The position numbers and the translations under genes were made by a program. From Bacteroidota bacterium (GTDB lineage: Bacteria; Bacteroidota; Bacteroidia; Chitinophagales; Saprospiraceae): a stretch of 34,054 bases of DNA. The stretch spans positions 1-34,054 of the forward strand of contig SBHD01000226.1 in the NCBI GenBank assembly GCA_006226345.1. Direction: 5' to 3'. The notes below the pieces were generated by a model. That model saw only the letters and a program-made list of their open reading frames with translations. It was not told where the DNA came from and did not search any database. Positions 8,901 to 18,208 of this stretch are shown here, piece by piece (the stretch's first letter is position 1; the number at the start of each line of letters is the position of its first letter).

Positions 8901-9596
8901 GAACGGTTGCGGCACAAGGACCGGGCCATTACACTTTGGGATTACGAGCGTCTGGTATTGGAGACTTTTCCCGGGATCTATAAGGTGAAGTGCCTGAACC
9001 ATACCCAGTATGAACCCTCCACTTCGGGTGCGGGCATCTACCGTGAACTGGCACCCGGGCATGTGACGGTAGTGACGGTACCCAACCAGCAGTTTCACAA
9101 CCTCCGTGACCCCCTCCGCCCCTATACCAGTCTGGGGCTCCTGCTCGACATAGAAGATTTCCTAAAAAAGCGACTTTCCTGTTTTGTCCGGCTGCATGTG
9201 CGGAATCCCCAGTTTGAAGAAGTACGTCTGCGTTGCCGGGTACGGTTTTTCCCGGGGTTCGATGAGACTTTTTACCTCAAGAAACTCCGGCAGGCCGTCA
9301 CCCGCTTCCTGTCCCCCTGGGCATATCCGGACGGGGGGAGCCCGACTTTTGGAGGAAAGGTCTATAAATCGGTGCTCATCAATTTTATGGAAGAGCAGCC
9401 CTACGTCGACTATTTGACCGATGTAGCCCTGTTCCATGATATCAACGGGGTGCCGGGTGCCACAGATATGAATGAAGTGGAGGCCTCTATTGCCGTGGCT
9501 ATTTTGGTATCAGTGCCGGAAGACGCGCACGATATCAGCATTATTGATCCTGCGGAGGAAGAAACCCTGCGCGAAAAATGTGCTTGCGGATCATGA
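5979..9596 (+). CDS. Baseplate J/gp6-like wedge protein (Afp11-like)
   Basis: The 1205-residue major baseplate wedge protein. The clearest family segment is at about 967-1010 (SYYTRVSERLRHKDRAI, then WDYERLVLETFPGIYKVKC), the conserved baseplate J core found in Afp11/Pvc11. It is followed by GHVTVVTVP and a C-terminal FFPGFDETFYLKKLRQAV region. The N-terminal third is helical; residues about 340-960 hold several beta-rich insertions, with a proline-rich hinge near 720 (NPPPQPPVGPAA). The C-terminus is Cys/acid-rich (DPAEEETLREKCACGS) and overlaps the start of the next gene by four bases (ATGA). It is long for the family, as is usual for Bacteroidota systems. It should pair with the Afp12-like protein in the wedge. 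Confidence 0.9.
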   Translation: MSDTANCNQNTNPLRLVREGTSQDQRLFQALDPAYIPVNERTPAHGMVFAKAIAEWLKYYDPGNNLSGNWEQFFQEDVSVTLALASVQDVDGYREAINSYFIFLNDLTNDSDLPGLRQHLGYLYSCVGSLALQLDLFLARLPRELELYGALQNLIQTQLAGSFQRLIAYYKGGGAAHIEDVAPDIRIMGAGVIPFANVLTTGLSTDWFVHSGAPDWTAYTTGILADSSIYGAAAGDFASINHAATHNLFTGIFDQFLKVYARVIRDARQALDATLTNWDTHAPHYALFLAFLRLFEYGRTEMNTLTKRHLDFYYKNILRIKEKPAEPGQAHLLLELAKQVPDFELTAGTTFKAGKDDLGKEAFFAADRDFVANQATVENLKSVYRHKNLPGDTLPGQNNRFFAAPVANSEDGNGGELLSADKSWHPFYHKKYDNGVLEEILTPRAEIGFALASHYLWLAEGTRTITLEFSFVSNPPAFANHISCRLSGPKGWIEATPVALSGGKQGFKVTLSGNDPAVVPYDVKTHGYSFQTDLPVLLVTLRQDDTNQNYFYSHLQDTAVTSIDLTVKVEGLKTLAVSNDFGPVDLSKPFQPFGAQPVNGSSLTIGSKELFQKIPTEVSMNLQWQNTPDPHGTANPQIKRYYLDDGEWKSYGGNYSIGSTSFNLNYAVSNSQIEGPDFSEAELFQSSSRQGFLRLQLTSDFGQKQFQDDLVAYLIAGDTTNPPPQPPVGPAAARLSVDYTAVQTITLNSASQGAYDNRTARYIHVYPFGQAEQHPAILTAGSKVYLLPQFEFLVDGEKKESEGELYIGIARLAPPQNLSLLFQVADGTADPLSIKPPQHLHWSYLRNNEWIDFQPNEVEDQTKGLTHSGLVVLSVPRDATDRNTLLPTGLHWLRVAVETETDAVCRAIGVAAQAFLSTFADRNNDPAFAANVLPAGTIKKLERPDADVKKVGQPFASFGGRGQERPGSYYTRVSERLRHKDRAITLWDYERLVLETFPGIYKVKCLNHTQYEPSTSGAGIYRELAPGHVTVVTVPNQQFHNLRDPLRPYTSLGLLLDIEDFLKKRLSCFVRLHVRNPQFEEVRLRCRVRFFPGFDETFYLKKLRQAVTRFLSPWAYPDGGSPTFGGKVYKSVLINFMEEQPYVDYLTDVALFHDINGVPGATDMNEVEASIAVAILVSVPEDAHDISIIDPAEEETLREKCACGS

Positions 9597-12500
9597 GTAA
9601 AAAACCAGTTACCATATCAAAAAAGGTTGCTTTGAAGCCGGTGGAAGACTACTACCGACTACGCCGGGAAGGTATTGGCTTCATTGAACAACTGGGCAGT
9701 AGTGACTGGACGGACTATAATACCCATGACCCCGGTATTACTATTCTGGAAGCGCTCTGTTATGCGCTTACGGATCTGGGCTACCGCACCAGCTGGAAAA
9801 TCGAGGACATCCTGGCCTCTGCCGGCCCGGATGTTTACGCCAATCAACCCTTTTTTACCGCCCGGGATATCCTTACGGTCAACCCCTGGACACCCGACGA
9901 TTTTCGGCGCCTGCTTATCGACCTTGACGGTGTCCGGAATGCCTGGATATTCTGTAAGGAATGTGCCTGCGACCTGGTCTATTACGCATGGTGTGAAAAT
10001 GACAGCCTGCAATTGGCTTACGAGAAGCCGGCAAAGCCCTACCTCACACCCAAAAAGGTGGAGGTCCTTGGCTTGTATGATGTCATGCTTGAACTGGAGT
10101 CAGATCCGGAGTCCGGAGATCTGAATGACCGGAAAATTGAGCACCACTTTTCCATTTTTGACACTCAGGGAAAACCGCATACGGCAATCCTGGAATTGCG
10201 GTTTCCGGCCTGGGAACTGAGCGAGCAGCAGGAGTGGGAATTGTTTTTAAATAGTGATGCAGCATTTGCCGATCCCGATGCCAACCTGAACCTCACCATT
10301 CCGACGTTCAATGCCAGTCCGGATGAAGCCGGCATGATGACCGATCAGGATTTGCAGCGACACTGGCGTAAAGTGTTGTACCTGGATCTGGACCTGGAAA
10401 TTTTGCCGGGGGGCGATCATATAGTGATCTCGAATGCAGCGCTTCGTATTTTCGGGGATACTACTGTTCGGGAAAACATCACAGTGGCAGATCTGCTCAG
10501 CCTTTTCGCCGATAAATCGCCCAGCGGTTTTTTACAGCGCTACCGGACCAAACTAAAAAAGACGGCGGTTGCTGTAGTGGAGGCAAAAAAAAGCCTGCAT
10601 GCTCACCGGAACCTGGACGAAGACTTCTGCCGCATCCTGCCGGTAAGCATAGAGGAAGTGGCTGTTTGCGCCGATGTGGAAGTTACGCCTGATGCTGATA
10701 TCGAACTGGTCCAGGCAAAGATCTGGTTTGAGATTGAGCAGTATTTCAATCCGCCGATCCGGTTTTACACCCTGAAGGAGTTGATGGATGCCGGTATGCC
10801 GGTGGAAGATATCTTTAATGGTCCTGCGCTGAACAGCGGCTTTATTAAGCAGGAAGAACTGGAGGAGGCCGGGTTAAAAACCTTCCTGCATACCTCGGAT
10901 ATCCTCAACCGGTTGATGGATATTGAAGGGGTAGTTGCGGTAAATAACCTGCTGCTTACCAAATACGATGCTGTGGGTAATCCGGTTAAAGGTGCTGCCG
11001 ATCCGGTTGTTCAAAACGGTACCCTGGTATACGATCCGGACAAGGTGAGTGCCTTCTGGACGCTGGCTGTTTCCGGGCAGCATCAACCCCGGCTGTACTT
11101 TAATCTGTCCAGGTTCCTGTTCAGCAAAAACGGTCTGCCTTTCCTTCCCCGGATGGATGAGGCTGAAGACACCCTGGAGCAGCTGCGTGGTGCGGCAGAA
11201 CGCCCCAAGATCAAGAATGCGGCGAATGACCTGCCGGTACCCAAAGGCATTTTCCGTGATCCGGAAAACTATTTCGCCATGCAGCACAGCCTGCCTCTGA
11301 CGTATGGGGCCGGGCCGGCAGGATTGCCTTCCCACGCTTCGGTTGCCCGCAGGGCGCAGGCCCGGCAGTTAAAAGCATACCTGCTGGTTTTTGAACAATA
11401 CCTGGTCAACGCACTGGCCCAGGTGACCCATACCGCCAACCTGTTCTCCCTGGATGCTGCAGAAGTACATACCTATTTCAGCAAAGTGTTGGACAATTCT
11501 ATCGTGGCGCGATCGGAAGAGTTGCTGATCGCTGGCTACGATACGGCACTGCAGGAAATGGTCGAAACGGATATGGAGTTCCTGCTACGCCGCAACCGTT
11601 TTCTGGACCATATCATGGCCCGTTTCGGAGAACAATTCAGCGAGTATGCGCTCCTGCTGAACAATTTGTCAGGTAAAGCAGTCGCACTAAAACAACTGAT
11701 CTCCGATAAGCTGGGCTTTCTGAATGCCTATCCGGTCATCAGCCGCGACCGGGCAAAGGCTTTCAATTATACGGAAATGCCTTGTGCCCCTGAAAACTAT
11801 CCGGGTATCAAACGCAGGGTGAGCCTGTTGCTGGGGTATCCCGATCTGTTCTTTTCCTGGACCATCACCGGACCGGCTTTCGATCATTACAGTGTGGATT
11901 ATCAGCTCCTGGATAGTAGTGGCAATATTTGGCTGCAGGGCAACCTGACGGTGGTTACCTGGGAGCCGGACCAGGTAACTGCATTGGCTTATCATGCTAT
12001 CGTCATTCAGATGGTACAGCAGGATGCCTATGTCATTGAAGTGCAAAACGTGAGCGGGGTCGACCAGCATCGTGTGAAACTGCTGAATGCTGATGCAACA
12101 GACCTTGGCCAGCATCCGGACTGGCTGGCTACGCTGGCGGAGGCGCAGGCACTGGTGGAAGAGTTGGCCGCCTGGTCGGCCAATCACCGGGCTATGGTGG
12201 TGGAGCATCTGCTCTTGCGGCCCAAGTTTGCCGGTGATGCTCTTTTCCCGGCCTGCACTGAAGGCGGCTGCCATACCTGTGGGGACGAGGACCCGTATTC
12301 TTTCCGGCTGACATTTGTGATGCCCGGATGGGTACCCCCCTTTGATCAGGACCTGGATATGCGCGGTTTTGCAGACCGGACGATCCGCCAGGAAACCCCT
12401 TCACATCTATTACCAAAAGTTTGTTGGGTGGACAACCGGGGATTCCTCTTCGACTCCTGCCACGATCCGATACTGGATGATCTGGCCAAACTTTTACAGG

Positions 12501-13768
12501 ACGATCAGGCTACAGCCTATACGGAAGAAGAGGCCTGCCTGTGCGCACAGGAGATATTTCAGGCTTATGCAGCAGTTTTTGAACCCTGGTTCAGTGCCCT
12601 GAAAACGGAGCACTGGTTGCTGGCGGCCTGGAAAACAAAACTGGAAGCCCTGTTTGCCGGCTTCGCCCAGTCCGACCTTACGTGTACGGCTCCTCTGGAT
12701 GCAAATACGTGGGTGGCAATCGGAACTATGCTGGTAGACTATTTTGCTGATATTGCCCTGTATGGCTGGCAGTTTGAAAAATTTGAGGCCGCCTGGTGCG
12801 CCTGGCTGGATGCCAATGCAAAGTTTGACTGGACAGATGAACGGCTTCAGGAGCGCGTTGAGGCTATCCTGGAAGCCGGGTTACTGTCTTCAGGTAATAA
12901 CCTGGCGCCCGGACAACTTTGTACCTGTGCTGCGGCCATTTTGGCAGCATATGGAACAAAATTTTACCAATGGATGAAGACTGGGCTGGATGCCGGTAAG
13001 TCCCTGTCCGAACTCGGTGATATTCCGGATACTGCCGGTATTACGTTGTGTGCGGGTCTTTCCTTTAAGCCGGAAACCGCCGCTGAGATCGAGGCATTGC
13101 TCCGAGAGCGCTATACTGCCTATACCGAAGTTTCCTACCGGTTGTGGATACTCACCGATCTGCTTAGCAAACTGGAAAATATCTATCCGGGTGCAACTCT
13201 GCACGATTGTGATGACGGCAGTGATGACAATCCGGTTCGGCTGGGTCAAACCGCCCTTGGTACTTATGCCCGGCAGCAGTTACAGGCCAAAATCGTGACG
13301 AACAGATCAGTAGCAGCCCCGCCCCGGCAACCGGTGATCAGGCGGCTCAAACCTGCCCGGCAGAAAAGTGCCGGCGCGGCGAAGGGTAAGTTGACGCTAC
13401 AGGATAAGGCTGGAAATGGACCAGTGTCTGAAACGCCGGTAAAACCAACAAAACCGGTTTCAAAAACGAAAACACGAAGTAAAACTAAGGATACAAAGGC
13501 GGCTAAAACAGTGGCAGGAAGTACAGCGAAAGAAAAGACGCCGATGTCCGCAACTAAGACGCCGCCCGGGAAAAAGACCGCCAAGCCGGTAGCGGACAGC
13601 ACCTCAAAGCGAAAACCGGCCGGCAAACGAAGGTCCGAAAAGCCACCGGTAGCGGAGAAGCCTTCAAAGACCGCGGAGAAAGCCGGCAAGTCAACCGGCC
13701 CGAAGGCGGTTCGTAAGGCCAGGCCTCCCCGAAAACCGAAAAACCCAAAACCACCCAAATCTAAATAA
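9593..13768 (+). CDS. Baseplate wedge protein (Afp12-like) with basic C-terminal tail
   Basis: A 1391-residue wedge partner of the preceding protein. The N-terminus carries the Afp12/gp6-like motif (DYYRLRREGIGFIEQL, then WTDYNTHDPGITILEALCYA, about 20-60). A second conserved block at about 868-955 contains VVEHLLLRPK, YSFRLTFVMPGWVPPF and PSHLLPKVCWVDN. Two additions follow: a helical, Cys-containing region (about 978-1225), then a 147-residue tail (about 1245-1391) made almost wholly of Lys, Arg, Pro, Ala, Thr and Ser, resembling histone H1. The tail is in frame and ends the gene, so it is not a frameshift product. I start at ATG 9593 (MSKKPV), overlapping the previous stop; an upstream ATG at 9578 would add only five residues. 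Confidence 0.88.
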   Translation: MSKKPVTISKKVALKPVEDYYRLRREGIGFIEQLGSSDWTDYNTHDPGITILEALCYALTDLGYRTSWKIEDILASAGPDVYANQPFFTARDILTVNPWTPDDFRRLLIDLDGVRNAWIFCKECACDLVYYAWCENDSLQLAYEKPAKPYLTPKKVEVLGLYDVMLELESDPESGDLNDRKIEHHFSIFDTQGKPHTAILELRFPAWELSEQQEWELFLNSDAAFADPDANLNLTIPTFNASPDEAGMMTDQDLQRHWRKVLYLDLDLEILPGGDHIVISNAALRIFGDTTVRENITVADLLSLFADKSPSGFLQRYRTKLKKTAVAVVEAKKSLHAHRNLDEDFCRILPVSIEEVAVCADVEVTPDADIELVQAKIWFEIEQYFNPPIRFYTLKELMDAGMPVEDIFNGPALNSGFIKQEELEEAGLKTFLHTSDILNRLMDIEGVVAVNNLLLTKYDAVGNPVKGAADPVVQNGTLVYDPDKVSAFWTLAVSGQHQPRLYFNLSRFLFSKNGLPFLPRMDEAEDTLEQLRGAAERPKIKNAANDLPVPKGIFRDPENYFAMQHSLPLTYGAGPAGLPSHASVARRAQARQLKAYLLVFEQYLVNALAQVTHTANLFSLDAAEVHTYFSKVLDNSIVARSEELLIAGYDTALQEMVETDMEFLLRRNRFLDHIMARFGEQFSEYALLLNNLSGKAVALKQLISDKLGFLNAYPVISRDRAKAFNYTEMPCAPENYPGIKRRVSLLLGYPDLFFSWTITGPAFDHYSVDYQLLDSSGNIWLQGNLTVVTWEPDQVTALAYHAIVIQMVQQDAYVIEVQNVSGVDQHRVKLLNADATDLGQHPDWLATLAEAQALVEELAAWSANHRAMVVEHLLLRPKFAGDALFPACTEGGCHTCGDEDPYSFRLTFVMPGWVPPFDQDLDMRGFADRTIRQETPSHLLPKVCWVDNRGFLFDSCHDPILDDLAKLLQDDQATAYTEEEACLCAQEIFQAYAAVFEPWFSALKTEHWLLAAWKTKLEALFAGFAQSDLTCTAPLDANTWVAIGTMLVDYFADIALYGWQFEKFEAAWCAWLDANAKFDWTDERLQERVEAILEAGLLSSGNNLAPGQLCTCAAAILAAYGTKFYQWMKTGLDAGKSLSELGDIPDTAGITLCAGLSFKPETAAEIEALLRERYTAYTEVSYRLWILTDLLSKLENIYPGATLHDCDDGSDDNPVRLGQTALGTYARQQLQAKIVTNRSVAAPPRQPVIRRLKPARQKSAGAAKGKLTLQDKAGNGPVSETPVKPTKPVSKTKTRSKTKDTKAAKTVAGSTAKEKTPMSATKTPPGKKTAKPVADSTSKRKPAGKRRSEKPPVAEKPSKTAEKAGKSTGPKAVRKARPPRKPKNPKPPKSK

Positions 13769-13810
13769 TTCTAGTAATGCCTGCTGTTCAGGGTCAAACT
13801 GCAATGAGTT

Positions 13811-16800
13811 ATGGTACCCACTAAGTATAATTATCCGTTTTTTGAGGCGAATCAGGTACTCACCAACCGGCACCTCAACCAACTCTTCTCCTATCTTGAC
13901 GAGCAGGAGCGGCTGACCCGTGCCAACCTGATCGGGATCGGTATTGTCTGTGGCCTGGACATCAGTCTGGAAGGGACAGCAGCTGCACCGGTTATCCGGA
14001 TTACGAGGGGTTGCGGCGTCACGTCGCAAGGCTACCTGATCGTGGAGCCCGAGGATGTGCTGTTGACATCCTACCAACCGACCCTGTACCAGACGCCGGA
14101 TGATCTGCCCTACGAATCATTCAAAGACCCGGGTACAAATACTGATTACCCAATGTGGGAGTTGTTCCCGGCCGGAGAGCCCAATACGACGCCATTGGGC
14201 AATACTGCGGGGTTCCTCGACGACAAAGCGGTTCTGCTTTTCCTTGAACTCAAGCGGGAAGGTTTGCGGAATTGCAGCCCTAATAACTGTGATGACAAAG
14301 GTGCGGAGGTCACCATCACGCTCCGGCGTCTCCTGATCCGGGTGGATGATCTGGCCAAGGTCATCGCCACTGCGAACCAACAATCGACATCGTTGACACC
14401 TGCGGATATCGAGGCCTCCCTGCTTGCCCGGTTGAACCTGCCCGACCTCCGGATGCCGCGTTATGATGTGCCCAACTCGGAGCCGGCGACCTCTCAACAG
14501 GTCCTGGGAGGCTTCCTGGCAGTTTTTCCGGGAGAAGAGCTTGTTAAAAATACAGGAGATGCGCTGTCTGCTGCCTATCAGGCTTTTCAACCCATCCTGG
14601 AGGAGGCCTTCCCGACAGATCCGTTTGCCGGCTTTAAGAATGCCTTTGGCTTTTTGGAAAATACGCCGGCCAATCAGACCCAGGTGCGGTTTTTACAGTA
14701 CTACTACGACTTCTTTGATGACCTGTTGCGGGCATATGATGAGTTTCGCTGGGCCGGGTTTGACCTGATGTGCGCCTGCTGCCCGCCAGAAGGATTATTT
14801 CCGCGTCACCTGATGTTGGGGGTCTTATATCCGGACACCGTGACCAATCCATCCATATATCGCCATACGTTCCTGGCATCGGCAGCTATCAGCGGCTGTG
14901 AAGAGCGGTCGGAAGCATTACTGTTGTTGTTCCGGCGCCTGGTTGAAATGATTGGCGCCTTTACCAATACGCCAACCTTGCGTCCCGGACAGTCCAATAC
15001 CAAGTTAGATCCGCAGATCCGGGTAACGCCAAGTAAACTGGGCGATATGGCGTTGTCGGAAAAAGCCATTCCGTATTATTACAAACAGACCGGCACGCCG
15101 CCGCTCTACCGGGTTTGGAGCGCTGAAAAAGCCCGCCGGAACCGGGCCAATCAGAATTTTTCCTATCGCTCCAATGAGTACAGCCCCGCTGCACCAGGCT
15201 TTATTGAAGAAGCGCTCCGGTTTGACCTGGAGCCCAGCAATTTTCTCCGGATCGAGGGGCACCTGGGAAAAAATTACCAGCAGGCCCTGAAGACGCTGCT
15301 GTACCTGAAGGCACAGTATCGCCTTCCCATCGAGATCATTGCGCTGCGTACGGGTGCATTTGACGAAAATGCACCTATCGACCTGAGCAAGGAAAACTGT
15401 CGTTTTCAGGATTTGGATGCACAATACAGTGCCATTCGCGAGGAGTTGCGCTGTTTTCTGTACAAACAACTGGCCTACCTGTACGACCCGCCGGTAAACC
15501 AAACTGATACAGGAACAGCGCCGGCACCTTCCAAGTATGCTTTTTTCTACGACTTTGATAAAAAGTTTCAGGTCCGTTTTGGCAGTACCGGCTATTATTA
15601 TGAGCGTCTCCTGACGCTTGTAGATGGCAAAACACCTTATGCCAGCCCAAGTGGCGCTGTCAATGCAATAGACAATATCAACCCGGTAAGTGCGATCCTG
15701 TATATTCTGCCCTTTTTGCACCGGATGCATGAAATTTTGCCGGAGGCCCTACAGAACTTCAGCCTGGATGAATTTGAATTGCGTTATGGTGATCTTCAGC
15801 AGGTTGCAGCAGCCCTTGAGGCCAAAGCAGACGCTACTATCCAGGCCACCAGTATCAAGAATGCCTTGTTCAATTGGGAAGAGGTGGATGACCGAATCGA
15901 GGCGATCCTCTTTCATTGCCGGCCGGATGCCCTGAAGGCATTGATCAAGGAATACATAAAACGGATAAAGGAGGCAAAGCAAAAGCAGTTTTTCAGCTAT
16001 TTTGCCCGTAAGCATCCCGGACTCCAGCATAAAGGCGGGGTGCCGGTTGGAGGAACGTTTATCCTGGTATACCATGATGATCCGGATCCGGTTCCGCCGA
16101 CCTTCAACCCGAACCTGAACTGGCCGTTCCAGGTATTTACACCGAACCTTGCAGCCGGAGTAAACTTGGCTAATAATCAAAACTTCTTCCAGGCACTATA
16201 CCGGATCAATGCCAATCCCAGCCTGGCAACCGATCCGGATGTCCGTACCGTACTGGGCTCTTTCATTGGGCAGGTGTATAACCCGAATTTGTCGTATTTC
16301 CCGCCCTGGCAAAATCCTCCCACCGATGAGGTAGAAAAGATCCTGGATGAGACAGTGGATGAACTGACGGATGGTACGATTATCGCTGACTTTTTCCTTC
16401 CCTACATCTGTTGTTCGGATTGTTCACCGGTACAATATGTACTGCCGTCTTCGCCTCTTGGGGTATCTATTGAAAGCGGTTGTACAGATAAAAACAGGCA
16501 GGCAGAGATCGTTGTGAAGCCGCAGGGGGGAGTAGCACCTTTCAGCTATAACCTGAACTCCTCCGATTTTAAACCGCTTACAGGCAACCTGGTCCTGACG
16601 CCGGGTACGCATACCCTGGTTGTCCGGGATGATACCGGTGCCGAGACGACGGTGCAGACCATCGAAGTGCCCGAGCCAATCACTTTTGGCGCTATTGCCT
16701 ATGATTGTCTTGCTACTTCTGATGAATACGTTGCTGTGGTAGAGATCATGGGCGGGGTACCACCCTACACTGCCGATATGGGTACGATCGATCAGGTCAA

Positions 16801-18160
16801 AAAGGTGTTTGTCAGCGGGCCGTTGCCAACCGGTAAAGTAAACGTGGTGGAGATCAAGGACAGCCGACTGTGCAAAGCGACATTGGAACTGGAACATGAC
16901 TGCCAGGATGCGCTTGCCCTTGCGGTTCAGGTTGGCTGTACCAGTGCAAATGATGTAGCGCCGGTAGCATTGTCGCCCAGTGGCGGCGACGGTAAATACG
17001 AAATTCGCATAGGATCATCATCCGACTTCAAGCCCATTTCGGGGCCGATCACACAAAACCTGGGTGCAGGGTCCTACACGATTCAGTTGCGCGACGGAAG
17101 CGGGGCAACTACTGCTATCAATGTGGTGGTTCCGAAACAACTCAAAGCAGTCGTGCGGGAGTACACCTGTGAAGGTACGGAGCAGTATTTCGCGACTATC
17201 CTGATCACCGGTGGTGTCCAGCCGTATATGGTGAATGACAAGACGGTGTCGGATAAATATGTTACAGACCTGTACAAGAGTGGTGAGGTTGCTGAGCTGA
17301 GCATTCTGGATGCCAATAAATGTGTTGCCAATGTGACCTTGCAGCATTCCTGTGCCGATGCGTGCGGACTGCCTTGCAACGGATTGTCCATGCGTTGTCA
17401 CTACCGGCTCTGGATACAGCCACAGGATGCCGACAAGCGGTTTATCCAGTATGACTGTAGCCCGGTCGTTGTACGGGTAAACGGTCAGGATGTTAAACTG
17501 GGTTCAGCTGAAAACGCTTTCCGGTTCACTGTTGACGGATTAAATTCTGATTTCCACAACCTGATGGGTGGTGCGGTTAAGGTCCTGAACACAGCGATTG
17601 AAAAAAGCCTGAAGGAAATGGGCAACAGCCAACTGCAACTTACCTATGAACCCCTGTCTGACCCCTACCAGACCTTGCAAATAGAGTATTTTGAATGCGA
17701 GACATTTAACCTGGAGTTTGAATTTGTCGTTGCTACATCCTTCCAGTCCGGGAAATTCCATGTCCGCTACACCAACGAGGCCGATCCAAACGGTACGCAA
17801 TTCAATGGGGTTATCCTGACGAACCTGGAAACCGGCGAACAGGCCTACATCCCGGTTGCTTTATGTCAGCGCCGTGACCTGTGCCAGAATACGCCGTACA
17901 AGGCTGTTTGTGATGCTAAAATACCGAAACTGGCAATAGCAGTAGAACCCTTGGGGAATAATCGTTTTGCATTGATCGCAGAGCTGACCAATTTGCCTGC
18001 CAGTGAGATTGCTGCCTGGATATGGGATGTGCCGAACGGTGACAGGCTGGTGTACACCGGCCAGGAAGTCGAGGCATTTATTGAAAAGCCGGATGGTTTG
18101 ATCCGTTTGACTGCCATTACACAAAAAGGATGTGTGGGACATGCCGATTTCCCGCTCTGA
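13811..18160 (+). CDS. Large SprB-repeat protein in the tail-fibre (Afp13) position
   Basis: A 1449-residue protein I do not recognise as a named family. The N-terminal 80 residues (YPFFEANQVLTNRHLNQLF, then IGIVCGLDIS) look like a baseplate-docking region of the type seen in Bacteroidota eCIS loci, but this is from memory. Residues about 80-880 are mixed helical. About 886-1185 are two tandem units of roughly 150 residues, each with two Ig-like SprB-type modules (GGVAPFSYNLNSSDFKPL; SSDFKPISGPITQNLGAG). The C-terminus is beta-rich and ends with a PKD-like module. SprB-type repeats normally occur on surface adhesins, so target-cell binding is a good inference. It lies between the Afp12-like and tape-measure genes, exactly where afp13 (fibre) sits. 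No signal peptide is seen, as expected for a cytoplasmically assembled particle. Confidence 0.75.
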   Translation: MVPTKYNYPFFEANQVLTNRHLNQLFSYLDEQERLTRANLIGIGIVCGLDISLEGTAAAPVIRITRGCGVTSQGYLIVEPEDVLLTSYQPTLYQTPDDLPYESFKDPGTNTDYPMWELFPAGEPNTTPLGNTAGFLDDKAVLLFLELKREGLRNCSPNNCDDKGAEVTITLRRLLIRVDDLAKVIATANQQSTSLTPADIEASLLARLNLPDLRMPRYDVPNSEPATSQQVLGGFLAVFPGEELVKNTGDALSAAYQAFQPILEEAFPTDPFAGFKNAFGFLENTPANQTQVRFLQYYYDFFDDLLRAYDEFRWAGFDLMCACCPPEGLFPRHLMLGVLYPDTVTNPSIYRHTFLASAAISGCEERSEALLLLFRRLVEMIGAFTNTPTLRPGQSNTKLDPQIRVTPSKLGDMALSEKAIPYYYKQTGTPPLYRVWSAEKARRNRANQNFSYRSNEYSPAAPGFIEEALRFDLEPSNFLRIEGHLGKNYQQALKTLLYLKAQYRLPIEIIALRTGAFDENAPIDLSKENCRFQDLDAQYSAIREELRCFLYKQLAYLYDPPVNQTDTGTAPAPSKYAFFYDFDKKFQVRFGSTGYYYERLLTLVDGKTPYASPSGAVNAIDNINPVSAILYILPFLHRMHEILPEALQNFSLDEFELRYGDLQQVAAALEAKADATIQATSIKNALFNWEEVDDRIEAILFHCRPDALKALIKEYIKRIKEAKQKQFFSYFARKHPGLQHKGGVPVGGTFILVYHDDPDPVPPTFNPNLNWPFQVFTPNLAAGVNLANNQNFFQALYRINANPSLATDPDVRTVLGSFIGQVYNPNLSYFPPWQNPPTDEVEKILDETVDELTDGTIIADFFLPYICCSDCSPVQYVLPSSPLGVSIESGCTDKNRQAEIVVKPQGGVAPFSYNLNSSDFKPLTGNLVLTPGTHTLVVRDDTGAETTVQTIEVPEPITFGAIAYDCLATSDEYVAVVEIMGGVPPYTADMGTIDQVKKVFVSGPLPTGKVNVVEIKDSRLCKATLELEHDCQDALALAVQVGCTSANDVAPVALSPSGGDGKYEIRIGSSSDFKPISGPITQNLGAGSYTIQLRDGSGATTAINVVVPKQLKAVVREYTCEGTEQYFATILITGGVQPYMVNDKTVSDKYVTDLYKSGEVAELSILDANKCVANVTLQHSCADACGLPCNGLSMRCHYRLWIQPQDADKRFIQYDCSPVVVRVNGQDVKLGSAENAFRFTVDGLNSDFHNLMGGAVKVLNTAIEKSLKEMGNSQLQLTYEPLSDPYQTLQIEYFECETFNLEFEFVVATSFQSGKFHVRYTNEADPNGTQFNGVILTNLETGEQAYIPVALCQRRDLCQNTPYKAVCDAKIPKLAIAVEPLGNNRFALIAELTNLPASEIAAWIWDVPNGDRLVYTGQEVEAFIEKPDGLIRLTAITQKGCVGHADFPL
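16466..17365 (+). repeat. Tandem duplicated SprB-like repeat units within the 1449-residue protein
   Basis: Two units of about 150 residues (about 886-1033 and 1034-1185). Matched segments include SSDFKPLTGNLVLTPGTH versus SSDFKPISGPITQNLGAGSY, LVVRDDTGAETT versus IQLRDGSGATT, and VVEIMGGVPPYTA versus TILITGGVQPYMV. Each unit ends in a conserved HxC motif (EHDC, QHSC). The DNA has diverged, so the duplication is old. Confidence 0.8.
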
Positions 18161-18208
18161 TAGCAGCATCGGTTTATCTCATACAACCTCTAAGTCAGGA
18201 ACACTGAT

